A stretch of DNA of 17,171 bases. Origin: Clostridiales bacterium. Its GTDB lineage: Bacteria; Bacillota; Clostridia; Oscillospirales; CAG-272. A program made the translations under genes and the position numbers. Below are positions 8,450 to 14,724 of the stretch, piece by piece (positions within the stretch are counted from its first letter, which is position 1; each line of letters begins with the position of its first letter). Location of the stretch: assembly GCA_012511425.1 (NCBI GenBank), contig JAAZGC010000289.1:1-17171 (forward strand). The letters run 5' to 3'. The notes below the pieces were generated by a model, which did no database searches, was not told the origin of the DNA, and saw only the letters and a list, made by a program, of their open reading frames with translations.

Positions 8450-9529
8450 ATGATTAATGTCGGACTTATCGGACTCGGCGGCATGGGCCGCGGCCACCTT
8501 GAAAACCTCGTTCGCATGAACCGCGAAGGATATGTATCGCTGAAAGCCGCATGCGATATCAACCCCGAAAAATTCGCAAATATGGAATCCACCTTCAATA
8601 TAAAAGGAATAGGAGAATCGCAGTTTGATTTCGGCTCCTTCAACCACTACACCTCGATCGACGACATGATTGTGAAAGAAAAGCTCGACCTTGTCGTCAT
8701 CGCGATACCGACCTATCTTCACGCCGGAGCAGCGATAAAGTGCCTTGACGCTGGCATCAACGTTATGTGCGAAAAGCCGATGGCGCTTACATCCGACGAC
8801 TGCGACAGAATGATCGCGGCAGCCGAAAAGAACGGCAAATACCTGATGATCGGTCAGGTGCTCCGCTTCTGGGGCGAATACCAGGTGCTTAAGGCGCTTG
8901 TCGAGGACGCAAAGATCGCCGATCCCGCAAAGAAGACCTACAAGGATATCGATTTAGGCAAACCTCTCTGCGGCTACTTCTTCCGCGGCGGCTCGGTTCC
9001 GACTGGCAGCTGGGAAAACTGGTACTGGGACAAAAATAAGAGCGGCGGCTGCATTCAGGACCAGCATATCCACGACGTCGATATGATAAACTGGCTCTTC
9101 GGAATGCCGAAGGCGGTCTGCTCCCGCGGCGCCAACATGCTTAAGGCAAGAGGCTATGATTCCGGATATGACGCGGTCACGACGACATATATCTATGACG
9201 ATGACATTGCCATTAATTCACAGGACGACTGGTCGATGGACGGCCGCGGATTCTGGATGGAGTTCCGCATCAGCTTTGAGCGCGGCACCTTTATCATGGG
9301 TTCCAACAACGGCGGAGTCATGATAATGGACCATGAAGGCAATAACCTTACCCCCGAAATAGACACCGACAACGCTTACTACAAGGAAGTGCTCTATCTG
9401 GTAAATCTCGTGAAGAACAACGGCGTTAATACCGTCAACCCGCCGACCGACTCCCGCGACACCATCCGCATAGTTGAAGCAGAAGTAAAATCCTGTGACA
9501 ACAAGGGAGCAATAGTCGAAATAAAATAA
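8450..9529 (+). CDS. Gfo/Idh/MocA family NAD(P)-dependent oxidoreductase
   Basis: A 359-residue dehydrogenase with an N-terminal Rossmann fold (VGLIGLGGMGRGH, residues 4-14), the family-defining EKPMAL at 108-113 including the catalytic-region lysine K109, and the C-terminal-domain signature GGCIQDQHIHDVDMINWLFG (199-218), which contains the catalytic-type His/Asp pair. Family members oxidise or reduce hydroxyls of sugars and inositols, often as partners of TIM-barrel isomerases such as the two at the start of this gene run. The substrate is not predictable from sequence. It is the last gene of the run, 24 bases after the PRPP synthetase homologue with an AAAGGA ribosome binding site, and is followed by a strong hairpin terminator 18 bases after its stop. 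Confidence 0.92.
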   Translation: MINVGLIGLGGMGRGHLENLVRMNREGYVSLKAACDINPEKFANMESTFNIKGIGESQFDFGSFNHYTSIDDMIVKEKLDLVVIAIPTYLHAGAAIKCLDAGINVMCEKPMALTSDDCDRMIAAAEKNGKYLMIGQVLRFWGEYQVLKALVEDAKIADPAKKTYKDIDLGKPLCGYFFRGGSVPTGSWENWYWDKNKSGGCIQDQHIHDVDMINWLFGMPKAVCSRGANMLKARGYDSGYDAVTTTYIYDDDIAINSQDDWSMDGRGFWMEFRISFERGTFIMGSNNGGVMIMDHEGNNLTPEIDTDNAYYKEVLYLVNLVKNNGVNTVNPPTDSRDTIRIVEAEVKSCDNKGAIVEIK

Positions 9530-9547
9530 TTCAAAATAAAAGAATTA

Positions 9548-9586
9548 CGCGCCGGAGAAGCGATTGCCCTCCGGCGCGATTTATTT
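9548..9586. terminator. Bidirectional rho-independent terminator between convergent genes
   Basis: A perfect 10-bp stem, CGCGCCGGAG at 9548-9557 and CTCCGGCGCG at 9569-9578, encloses an 11-base loop. On the plus strand it is followed by ATTTATTT, and on the minus strand by TAATTCTTTTATTTT, so both transcripts end in a U-rich run. It ends the sugar gene run on the plus strand and the acetyltransferase gene on the minus strand, whose stop codon begins only a few bases away (9586-9588). Confidence 0.9.
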
Positions 9587-10704
9587 CAGAAGTGTTCGAA
9601 CAGGCCGTTTTCCATCTTGTGAAAAACCCGGAAAAGATCCGATTTGGGATTGTTAAGCTCGGCGCCCGGCAGATATACTATGTTTTCGGGTGTGAACTCG
9701 TAATATCCGTAAAGAAGCTGTGTCAAGCCGGTAACGGGTAAGGTCAGATCCGCCTCCTTGCCGCCGTCAAGTTTCCGGGTCTCGCACTTGCCGCCCGAAT
9801 ACTCCACCTGCCATACCCCGTCAAGAGAAGGCAGCTGCGGATCTACGCATCGTATTGTGAAGCATCCCGAATCGTCCGGCCAGCGCCTGCCCTGCATCAT
9901 AAGGGCAAAATCGGTAACCCTCGCCGCAATGTCGGGATAAACGGTGTATTTGGTATGGTTGTAATACCTGAGATTCATTTCGAGCTGAGGCGCCATCGCA
10001 GCGTTGTGGATTTTCACCGATTCAAGCTGCCCTTCATACATTCTGAGGAACCCCAGCATCGCAAAAAGCCCTTTGACCGAAACAAAGCCGAATTCATAAA
10101 CATTCAGATTCACCGAAACCATTCGATTTATGCTGTAATTGTTTTCAACCTGTGTCTGAACGAAAGCGATCGGTTCTCCGTTGTCATAATATAAATAATA
10201 CTTTTTGCCGCTGCCGGGATCGATCGGAAAAGCGTCCGCACTTACCCTTCGGAACATGATGTTTTTGTCCTCGGCGAATTTCTCGTAGATGCGGCAGCAG
10301 TCAAGCTGCTGCTTCCCGGTGTTTACCGGGACGAAATCGGAGCAGCGGGGAACGAAATCGAGCGCCTGCATCGGGAATTCAAGAACCAGATGATCGGATA
10401 TCCTCTCATAACCGAATTTGCGGTAATACGGAAAGGAAAACGGATGCAGCATCGAGACCGCCCATCCCCGCTCCGGAATCTCCCGCATTATTTCATCGAA
10501 CATTTTGCGGACATAGCTTCGGCGCCTGTGTTCGACCGGTGTCCCGATACCTCCGATAAGACCGGTTTTGATATAATTTCCCATATAACGGCTGTCTTTG
10601 GTGTTGACGGACATTGAGCTGACGTTTTCGTCCCCTTCAAAAACCTGCCATTTTTCGCCGATAACGAATTCATCGCGATAGTTAACATTTTTCTTTATTT
10701 CCAT
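9586..10704 (-). CDS. Eis-like GNAT family N-acetyltransferase with C-terminal SCP2-type region
   Basis: A 372-residue protein of the Eis/enhanced-intracellular-survival-like acetyltransferase type: an N-terminal GNAT domain with the acetyl-CoA pyrophosphate loop VEHRRRSYVRKM (57-68), the MLHPFSFPYYRKFGYE block (85-100; Y99 is the likely catalytic tyrosine by analogy with Eis), a second GNAT-like domain, and a C-terminal sterol-carrier-protein-2-like region (about 270-372). The chain ends in phenylalanine (LFEHF), as in mycobacterial Eis, where the terminal carboxylate takes part in catalysis. Eis proteins acetylate amines of aminoglycosides and other substrates; many Clostridia carry uncharacterised relatives. 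GGAGG at 10711-10715 on the minus strand precedes the ATG. It is a single-gene unit with its own promoter, divergent from the AraC gene. Confidence 0.88.
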   Translation of the reverse strand: MEIKKNVNYRDEFVIGEKWQVFEGDENVSSMSVNTKDSRYMGNYIKTGLIGGIGTPVEHRRRSYVRKMFDEIMREIPERGWAVSMLHPFSFPYYRKFGYERISDHLVLEFPMQALDFVPRCSDFVPVNTGKQQLDCCRIYEKFAEDKNIMFRRVSADAFPIDPGSGKKYYLYYDNGEPIAFVQTQVENNYSINRMVSVNLNVYEFGFVSVKGLFAMLGFLRMYEGQLESVKIHNAAMAPQLEMNLRYYNHTKYTVYPDIAARVTDFALMMQGRRWPDDSGCFTIRCVDPQLPSLDGVWQVEYSGGKCETRKLDGGKEADLTLPVTGLTQLLYGYYEFTPENIVYLPGAELNNPKSDLFRVFHKMENGLFEHF

Positions 10705-10734
10705 AACGGTCCTCCGAAAATCTTGTTCGATAAT

Positions 10735-10763
10735 ATTATATAACTCCGCCGCAGATTTGTCAA
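10735..10763 (-). promoter_or_regulatory. Sigma-A promoter of the acetyltransferase gene
   Basis: Read on the minus strand, TTGACA (10763-10758) and TATAAT (10740-10735) are both perfect consensus hexamers separated by exactly 17 bases. The predicted start point is near 10728, giving a leader of about 24 bases that includes the GGAGG ribosome binding site. Confidence 0.88.
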
Positions 10764-10793
10764 GTGTTTTCGGTTCAATAAACCGCCGCCGTC

Positions 10794-10822
10794 TTGATAA
10801 TAATACCGTTTTGTGGTATAAT
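10794..10822 (+). promoter_or_regulatory. Sigma-A promoter of the AraC-family gene (extended -10)
   Basis: TTGATA at 10794-10799 and TATAAT at 10817-10822 are separated by 17 bases, with TG one base before the -10 (extended -10). The spacer ends in a small dyad, ATACC (10803-10807) and GGTAT (10815-10819), that overlaps the -10 and could be a regulator site. The predicted start is near 10829, and GGTGA at 10849-10853 serves as ribosome binding site. Confidence 0.85.
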
Positions 10823-10860
10823 ATGTGTAAAGAACAACAATACCATACGGTGAAATAATA

Positions 10861-11670
10861 ATGTGTACGGACGGCAGCAGCGCAAACAAAACGGATGAAC
10901 GTCAGACTCTTTCCGGCGGCTCTGAAAAAGAAATAAAGGATTATGTCGCAAGCATAAGGTCGCGTCAGCTTTTAGGCGTAGACAGCTATAAGCCGTATCC
11001 GTATGACAAGGAAAAGCTGCTGATATCCGCCATCACGACGGGTAACGCCGAAACCGCCCGCAGATATCTGAATGAAATCCTCGGTTTCATCTTTTTCACC
11101 GGCTCCGAGGATCTTATGACCCTGAAAGCAAGAGCGATGGAGCTTACCGTGCTAATTTCGAGAGCTTCGCTCGACGCAGGGGCGGATGAGAACGAGATTT
11201 ACAGCCTCTGTCCGAAATTCATAAACCACTTTATCTCCCTCGATAACCTCGAGGACGTCTGCCGCGCGCTTACATCGATATTAAACCGCTTCATGGAGCT
11301 GACCTTCAACCGCCCCGATGTCAGGAATATAAGCATAATATCCCGCGCGACAGCTTATATTGCGGCGAATTATATGCACCCGATAACGCTTAAGGATACC
11401 GCCGACCACATCTACATATCCTCCTCCTATCTCAGCCGGATTTTCCGCAGCGAAATGGGCGTGCGTTTTTCCGAATATCTGACAAAATACCGTATCGACA
11501 AAAGCAAGCTGCTGCTGACCGACCCGGAGCTGACGGTGTCGGATGTCGCCTCCCTTGTCGGATATACCGACCAGAGCTATTTCAATAAGGTGTTTAAACG
11601 GATGAACGGTGTTTCGCCGAAAAAATGGCGGCTTTCAAACGGTAATCCTCCGGCGGAAAATCAGGAATAA
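10861..11670 (+). CDS. AraC-family transcriptional regulator, PocR-like but without sensor domain
   Basis: A 269-residue regulator. The C-terminal 100 or so residues form a double-HTH AraC/XylS DNA-binding domain: first HTH around LKDTADHIYISSSYLSRIFRSEMG, second around TVSDVASLVGYTDQSYFNKVFKRMNGVSPKKWR. The middle part begins at YPYDKEKLLISAITTGNAETARRYLNEILG and continues as helices with ARAMELTVLISRASLDAGAD. This helical segment is typical of regulators that carry an N-terminal PocR ligand-binding domain, but here only about 40 polar residues precede it, so the sensor is missing. The start at 10861 is supported by GGTGA 7 bases upstream and by a promoter whose predicted start point leaves no room for a longer protein. 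The target is unknown; the divergent acetyltransferase and the downstream gal operon are candidates. Confidence 0.88.
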   Translation: MCTDGSSANKTDERQTLSGGSEKEIKDYVASIRSRQLLGVDSYKPYPYDKEKLLISAITTGNAETARRYLNEILGFIFFTGSEDLMTLKARAMELTVLISRASLDAGADENEIYSLCPKFINHFISLDNLEDVCRALTSILNRFMELTFNRPDVRNISIISRATAYIAANYMHPITLKDTADHIYISSSYLSRIFRSEMGVRFSEYLTKYRIDKSKLLLTDPELTVSDVASLVGYTDQSYFNKVFKRMNGVSPKKWRLSNGNPPAENQE

Positions 11671-11713
11671 ACAGCATGACAAAAATAAAAAACGAATTAT
11701 TTACCTTCGGATA

Positions 11714-11742
11714 TTGAACTTACAGTAGCTTTTATTTATAAT
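11714..11742 (+). promoter_or_regulatory. Promoter of the galT-galE operon
   Basis: TTGAAC at 11714-11719 and TATAAT at 11737-11742 are separated by 17 bases; a second TATAAT at 11744-11749 is slightly downstream. The predicted start is near 11749. The gap from the preceding stop (11671-11834) contains no convincing terminator for the AraC gene, so some read-through is possible. Confidence 0.78.
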
Positions 11743-11754
11743 ATATAATGAAAT

Positions 11755-11791
11755 ACCGCTTAGCGGCGCCGCTGTGTATTTGCCGGCAGCG
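11755..11791 (+). other. GC-rich dyads in the galT leader
   Basis: The leader of about 85 nt before galT contains the 12-bp palindrome AGCGGCGCCGCT (11762-11773). Mutually exclusive short stems are possible around it: CCGC/GCGG just upstream, and CGCTG (11770-11774) with CAGCG (11787-11791). They could form a protein operator or a weak attenuator. No run of U follows, so this is not a plain terminator, and no known riboswitch is recognised. Confidence 0.35.
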
Positions 11792-11834
11792 AGTCTGTCC
11801 GAATGTATCGTCTTTTTGAAAGGGATTATTATTT

Positions 11835-12845
11835 ATGGCTGAACTCAGATGGAATCCGATGATTCAAGATTGGGTGATAATTGCTTCGCACCGTCAGAAT
11901 CGCCCCAACATGCCGAAGGACTGGTGTCCTTTCTGCCCCGGAAAGGACAAGAAGGTCCCGGAAGATTACGATGTTTACGATTATAACAACGACTTTCCGG
12001 CGCTCAGCCAGGATCCGCCTCCGCCCGATGCTCCATTCGCCGAAACCGCTTCGGATATATATAATGTAGCCCCGAGCTACGGCAAATGCGAGGTAATTCT
12101 TTTCTCGCCGGATCATTACGGACGGCTTTGCGACCTTTTGGTTGCCCATATCAGGCGCATTGTCGACCTTTGGAGCAATCGGTTCAATGCAATGGCGGTG
12201 GACCCGAAGATCAAATATGTTTTCATCTTTGAAAACCGCGGCGAAATGGTCGGCGTCACAATGCCGCATCCCCACGGTCAGATTTACGGCTATTCCAAGC
12301 TTCCGAAGAAGATTGAGCTTGAGCTTGATTCCGCCCGCGAGTTTTTCGATAAGGAAGGTAAATGCCTTTTCTGCCGCATAAATGAAGAAGAAATGAGCTT
12401 TGGAGAGCGAATTGTCGCCGAGAACGACTCATTCATCACCTATGTCCCGTTTTTCGCCGACTATGCATACGGCACCTATATATCCTGCAAGTCGCATAAG
12501 AAGAACATCACCGAATTTACCGACAAGGAACGCAATGACCTTGCGGATATGATAAAGAAAATCACCGGCGCATACGATCATCTTTTTGCCAATGTCCACA
12601 GCTTCCCGTATATGATGTGCATGCACAACGCACCGGTAAATACCGAAGACATCGGAGACATCGACAGCTATTTCCACTGGCATATAGAATTTTATCCGAC
12701 CATGCGCGACAGCCAGCGCCAGCAATTCATGGCGTCGTCGGAAACCGGCGTCTGGGCTCACTGCAACCCGACCGTTCCGGAAGAAAAAGCGGCGGAATTA
12801 AGGGAAGCACTCGGCCGGTTCGAAAATATCAAAAACCAAAATTAA
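11835..12845 (+). CDS. galT: Galactose-1-phosphate uridylyltransferase GalT
   Basis: Exchanges UMP between UDP-glucose and galactose-1-phosphate in the Leloir pathway. The 336-residue HIT-superfamily protein has the N-terminal RWNPM...DWVIIASHRQNRP block, a CPFC zinc pair (C31, C34), FENRGEMVGVTMPHPHGQIYGY with the HPHGQ active site at 145-149 (H147 is the expected uridylylated nucleophile), a second CLFCR pair, and FHWHIEFYP near the C-terminus. Length and motifs match class I GalT. An AAAGGGA ribosome binding site precedes the ATG. The gene has its own promoter and is followed after 11 bases by galE, so UDP-galactose made here can be recycled directly. No galactokinase gene lies in the window. 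Confidence 0.95.
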   Translation: MAELRWNPMIQDWVIIASHRQNRPNMPKDWCPFCPGKDKKVPEDYDVYDYNNDFPALSQDPPPPDAPFAETASDIYNVAPSYGKCEVILFSPDHYGRLCDLLVAHIRRIVDLWSNRFNAMAVDPKIKYVFIFENRGEMVGVTMPHPHGQIYGYSKLPKKIELELDSAREFFDKEGKCLFCRINEEEMSFGERIVAENDSFITYVPFFADYAYGTYISCKSHKKNITEFTDKERNDLADMIKKITGAYDHLFANVHSFPYMMCMHNAPVNTEDIGDIDSYFHWHIEFYPTMRDSQRQQFMASSETGVWAHCNPTVPEEKAAELREALGRFENIKNQN

Positions 12846-12856
12846 GAGGTAAGGAA

Positions 12857-13840
12857 ATGAAGATACTTATAACCGGCGGAGCCGGCTACATCGGCTCGCA
12901 CTGCGCGGCGATTTTCAAAGAAAAGGGCTATGAAGTCATTGTTGTCGACAACCTTTCCAAAGGTCATGCAGCGGCAGCAGGAAACGCAAAGTTTTACAAG
13001 GGCAATGTCGGCGACGAAGAATTTATGGACAAGGTGCTCGGCGAGAACAAGCCGGACGCCGTGATCCATTTCGCCGCTTATTCGCTTGTCGGCGAATCGA
13101 TGCAGAAGCCTTATGAGTATTATAAAAACAATGTCTGCGAGTCGATGAATCTCTTTCATTCGCTCGTCCGCCACGATGTAAAGAACGTCGTGTTCAGCTC
13201 GACCGCCGCGACCTACGGTCAGCCGGAAGACGGCCTCATCACCGAAAACACTCCGAACGCCCCTATAAACACCTACGGTGAGACCAAGCTTGCCATCGAA
13301 AAAATGCTGAAATGGTTCAATACCGCATACGGGCTTAATTACATCGCCCTTCGATATTTCAACGTCGCTGGAGCTCATCCGGACGGCCATATCGGAGAGG
13401 ATCACCGCCCCGAAACCCATCTTATTCCGATAGTCCTCCAGTGTGCTCAGGGAAAGAGGGAGCGGATGAAGATTTTCGGCGGAGATTATCCGACAAAAGA
13501 CGGCACCTGCGTCCGCGACTACATCCACGTCTGCGACCTTATCGACGCGCATGAGCTTGCACTGAAGCATATGCAGAAAACCGGCGAATGCGGCGTTTAT
13601 AACTTGGGAACCGGCGGCGGCTATTCGAATTTGGAGATAGTCGAGACCGCAAGAAAGGTAACCGGCGCGCCGATTCCGGCCGACATCATCGACCGCCGTC
13701 CCGGTGACCCGCCGACTTTGGTAGCTTCGTCGGAAAATGCCGAAAAGATTTTAGGATGGAAACGCTGCTACGGAATTGAAGATATAATTTCCCACGCATG
13801 GAAGTGGCATTCAACCCACCCAGACGGATATAAAGACTGA
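12857..13840 (+). CDS. galE: UDP-glucose 4-epimerase GalE
   Basis: Interconverts UDP-galactose and UDP-glucose with tightly bound NAD. It is an extended short-chain dehydrogenase of 327 residues with the Rossmann motif TGGAGYIGSH near residues 6-15, the VVDNLSKGH adenine-binding strand, HFAAYSLVGES, the SSTAATYG strand (S115/T116), and catalytic YGETK with Y140 and K144. The RYFNVAGAHPDG and YIHVCDL blocks are typical of GalE. The frame is open upstream into galT (to 12617), but homology starts at the ATG at 12857, which is preceded by AGAGGTAAGG; the upstream extension is a shadow of galT. It is the last gene of the two-gene operon, closed by a terminator 10 bases downstream of its stop. Confidence 0.96.
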   Translation: MKILITGGAGYIGSHCAAIFKEKGYEVIVVDNLSKGHAAAAGNAKFYKGNVGDEEFMDKVLGENKPDAVIHFAAYSLVGESMQKPYEYYKNNVCESMNLFHSLVRHDVKNVVFSSTAATYGQPEDGLITENTPNAPINTYGETKLAIEKMLKWFNTAYGLNYIALRYFNVAGAHPDGHIGEDHRPETHLIPIVLQCAQGKRERMKIFGGDYPTKDGTCVRDYIHVCDLIDAHELALKHMQKTGECGVYNLGTGGGYSNLEIVETARKVTGAPIPADIIDRRPGDPPTLVASSENAEKILGWKRCYGIEDIISHAWKWHSTHPDGYKD

Positions 13841-13849
13841 ATATTCAAC

Positions 13850-13880
13850 AGCTCCGGCATCAGACCGGAGCTTTTTATTT
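13850..13880 (+). terminator. Rho-independent terminator of the gal operon
   Basis: An 8-bp perfect stem, AGCTCCGG (13850-13857) and CCGGAGCT (13865-13872), with a 7-base loop is followed immediately by TTTTATTT. It separates galE from the stress-gene promoter. Confidence 0.9.
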
Positions 13881-13890
13881 GCGCAAAAAC

Positions 13891-13930
13891 AACTTTGTCA
13901 AGAAAATTACATAAACCCCTTGACAAAGTT
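13891..13930. repeat. Perfect 12-bp inverted repeat overlapping the -35 of the RHH-clpB promoter
   Basis: AACTTTGTCAAG (13891-13902) is repeated exactly in inverted form as CTTGACAAAGTT (13919-13930), with a 16-base A/T-rich spacer. GCGC lies outside both arms (13881-13884 and 13934-13937). The right arm contains the -35 hexamer TTGACA. It is not followed by a U run, so it is not a terminator. Position and symmetry fit a repressor operator; the centre-to-centre distance of the arms is 28 bp. Confidence 0.75.
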
Positions 13931-13948
13931 CCTGCGCTGTGGTATAAT
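13920..13948 (+). promoter_or_regulatory. Sigma-A promoter of the RHH-clpB operon (extended -10)
   Basis: Consensus TTGACA (13920-13925) and TATAAT (13943-13948) are separated by 17 bases, with TG one base before the -10. This is an intrinsically strong promoter, which would need repression. The predicted start point is near 13955, just before a CtsR-like box. Confidence 0.9.
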
Positions 13949-13958
13949 ATTCCCATAA

Positions 13959-13975
13959 AGTCAAAGAAAGTCAAA
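13959..13975 (+). promoter_or_regulatory. CtsR-type heat-shock operator
   Basis: Two direct heptamers AGTCAAA (13959-13965 and 13969-13975) are separated by GAA. This matches exactly the published CtsR operator pattern RGTCAAA-NAN-RGTCAAA of low-GC Gram-positive bacteria. It begins a few bases after the predicted start point and ends 10 bases before the ribosome binding site AAAGGAGG, so CtsR binding would block transcription. CtsR control of clp genes is well established, and clpB is the second gene of this operon. The ctsR gene itself is not in the window. Confidence 0.88.
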
Positions 13976-14000
13976 TGAATTATAAAAGGAGGTCGAACTC

Positions 14001-14711
14001 ATGCCGGGAATGAAAAAAAGTATGTATTCACTGATGCTCAGCGACGGCGTAGTCGCGGAGATTGACCGGATTGCAGCCCAGAACGGTGTCAGCCGCTCGG
14101 CGCTGGTCGACGGTATTCTCGCCGATTATGCATCGCTTATGACTCCTGAAAAGCGTATAGCGAAGATATTTGAACAGCTTGAATCGTTTATAAACGGCGA
14201 TACCTCAGCTCTTTTAGGAGATAAAGGCCTTGATATCGGCGAAATGCCGGACATCACCCCCTGTCTCGCTCCGAATCAGCTTACAATGTCGCTGAAAAGC
14301 TCACTTGAATATAAATACCGCCCGACTATAAGATATGAAGTGCAGATGTACCGCTCCCCGGTTAAGAACGAAGTCGGCGATCTGAGCGTGATATACAGAA
14401 CGCAGTCTTCGGAGCTGCTTTCGGCTGTCACCAACTTCTTCCGTCTCTGGCAGCGGCTCGAATCGGCTTATATCAAGCATAGAGAGGGGCATGAGATAAT
14501 ATGGAGCGCTTCCGGCGGCAAATTCACCCGGGGACTCTATCTGCGCCGCGGTTATGATTATACCAACGAGCAGATCGGCACCGAAATCGGCGAATACATC
14601 AGAATGTTAGACACCATAATGAAGAAATATCTCAGCCAGGGTTACGAAACCGCGCGGGAGCTTGAAAACGACTATGTTTACTGCCTCGAGCGTGGAGTTG
14701 GCAGAATTTAA
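14001..14711 (+). CDS. Ribbon-helix-helix domain protein of unknown function, co-operonic with clpB
   Basis: A 236-residue protein. Residues 4-48 look like a ribbon-helix-helix (CopG/Arc-type) DNA-binding domain: a basic strand KKSMYSLML, helix DGVVAEIDRIAAQNG, turn and helix SRSALVDGILADYASL. The remaining 185 residues are not recognised. They contain a helix (EKRIAKIFEQLESFI), a strand-rich stretch around YRPTIRYEVQMYR...GDLSVIYRTQ, an FFRLWQRLESAYIKHR helix, a GKFTRGLYLRRGYDY strand, and C-terminal helices. No signal peptide or membrane segment is seen. A strong AAAGGAGG precedes the ATG. It sits behind a CtsR box and a long inverted repeat, 13 bases before clpB, so it is predicted to be heat-inducible. 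It could be an autoregulator or a ClpB-linked factor. It is not CtsR, which is a winged-helix protein. Confidence 0.83.
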   Translation: MPGMKKSMYSLMLSDGVVAEIDRIAAQNGVSRSALVDGILADYASLMTPEKRIAKIFEQLESFINGDTSALLGDKGLDIGEMPDITPCLAPNQLTMSLKSSLEYKYRPTIRYEVQMYRSPVKNEVGDLSVIYRTQSSELLSAVTNFFRLWQRLESAYIKHREGHEIIWSASGGKFTRGLYLRRGYDYTNEQIGTEIGEYIRMLDTIMKKYLSQGYETARELENDYVYCLERGVGRI

Positions 14712-14724
14712 GGAGGGATGACAC

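Noticed and set aside
12617..12856. N-terminal extension of GalE by 80 codons
   Set aside because: The extension overlaps galT in another frame and has no homology to epimerases; the ATG at 12857 has a good ribosome binding site and starts exactly at the Rossmann motif.
13873..13901. Divergent minus-strand promoter from the left arm of the inverted repeat
   Set aside because: The left arm gives TTGACA on the minus strand, but the matching -10 is only a 4/6 match, and transcription would run into the gal terminator and antisense to galE; insufficient evidence.
13891..13930. Inverted repeat as CIRCE element or terminator
   Set aside because: The sequence does not match TTAGCACTC-N9-GAGTGCTAA, and no U run follows the second arm.
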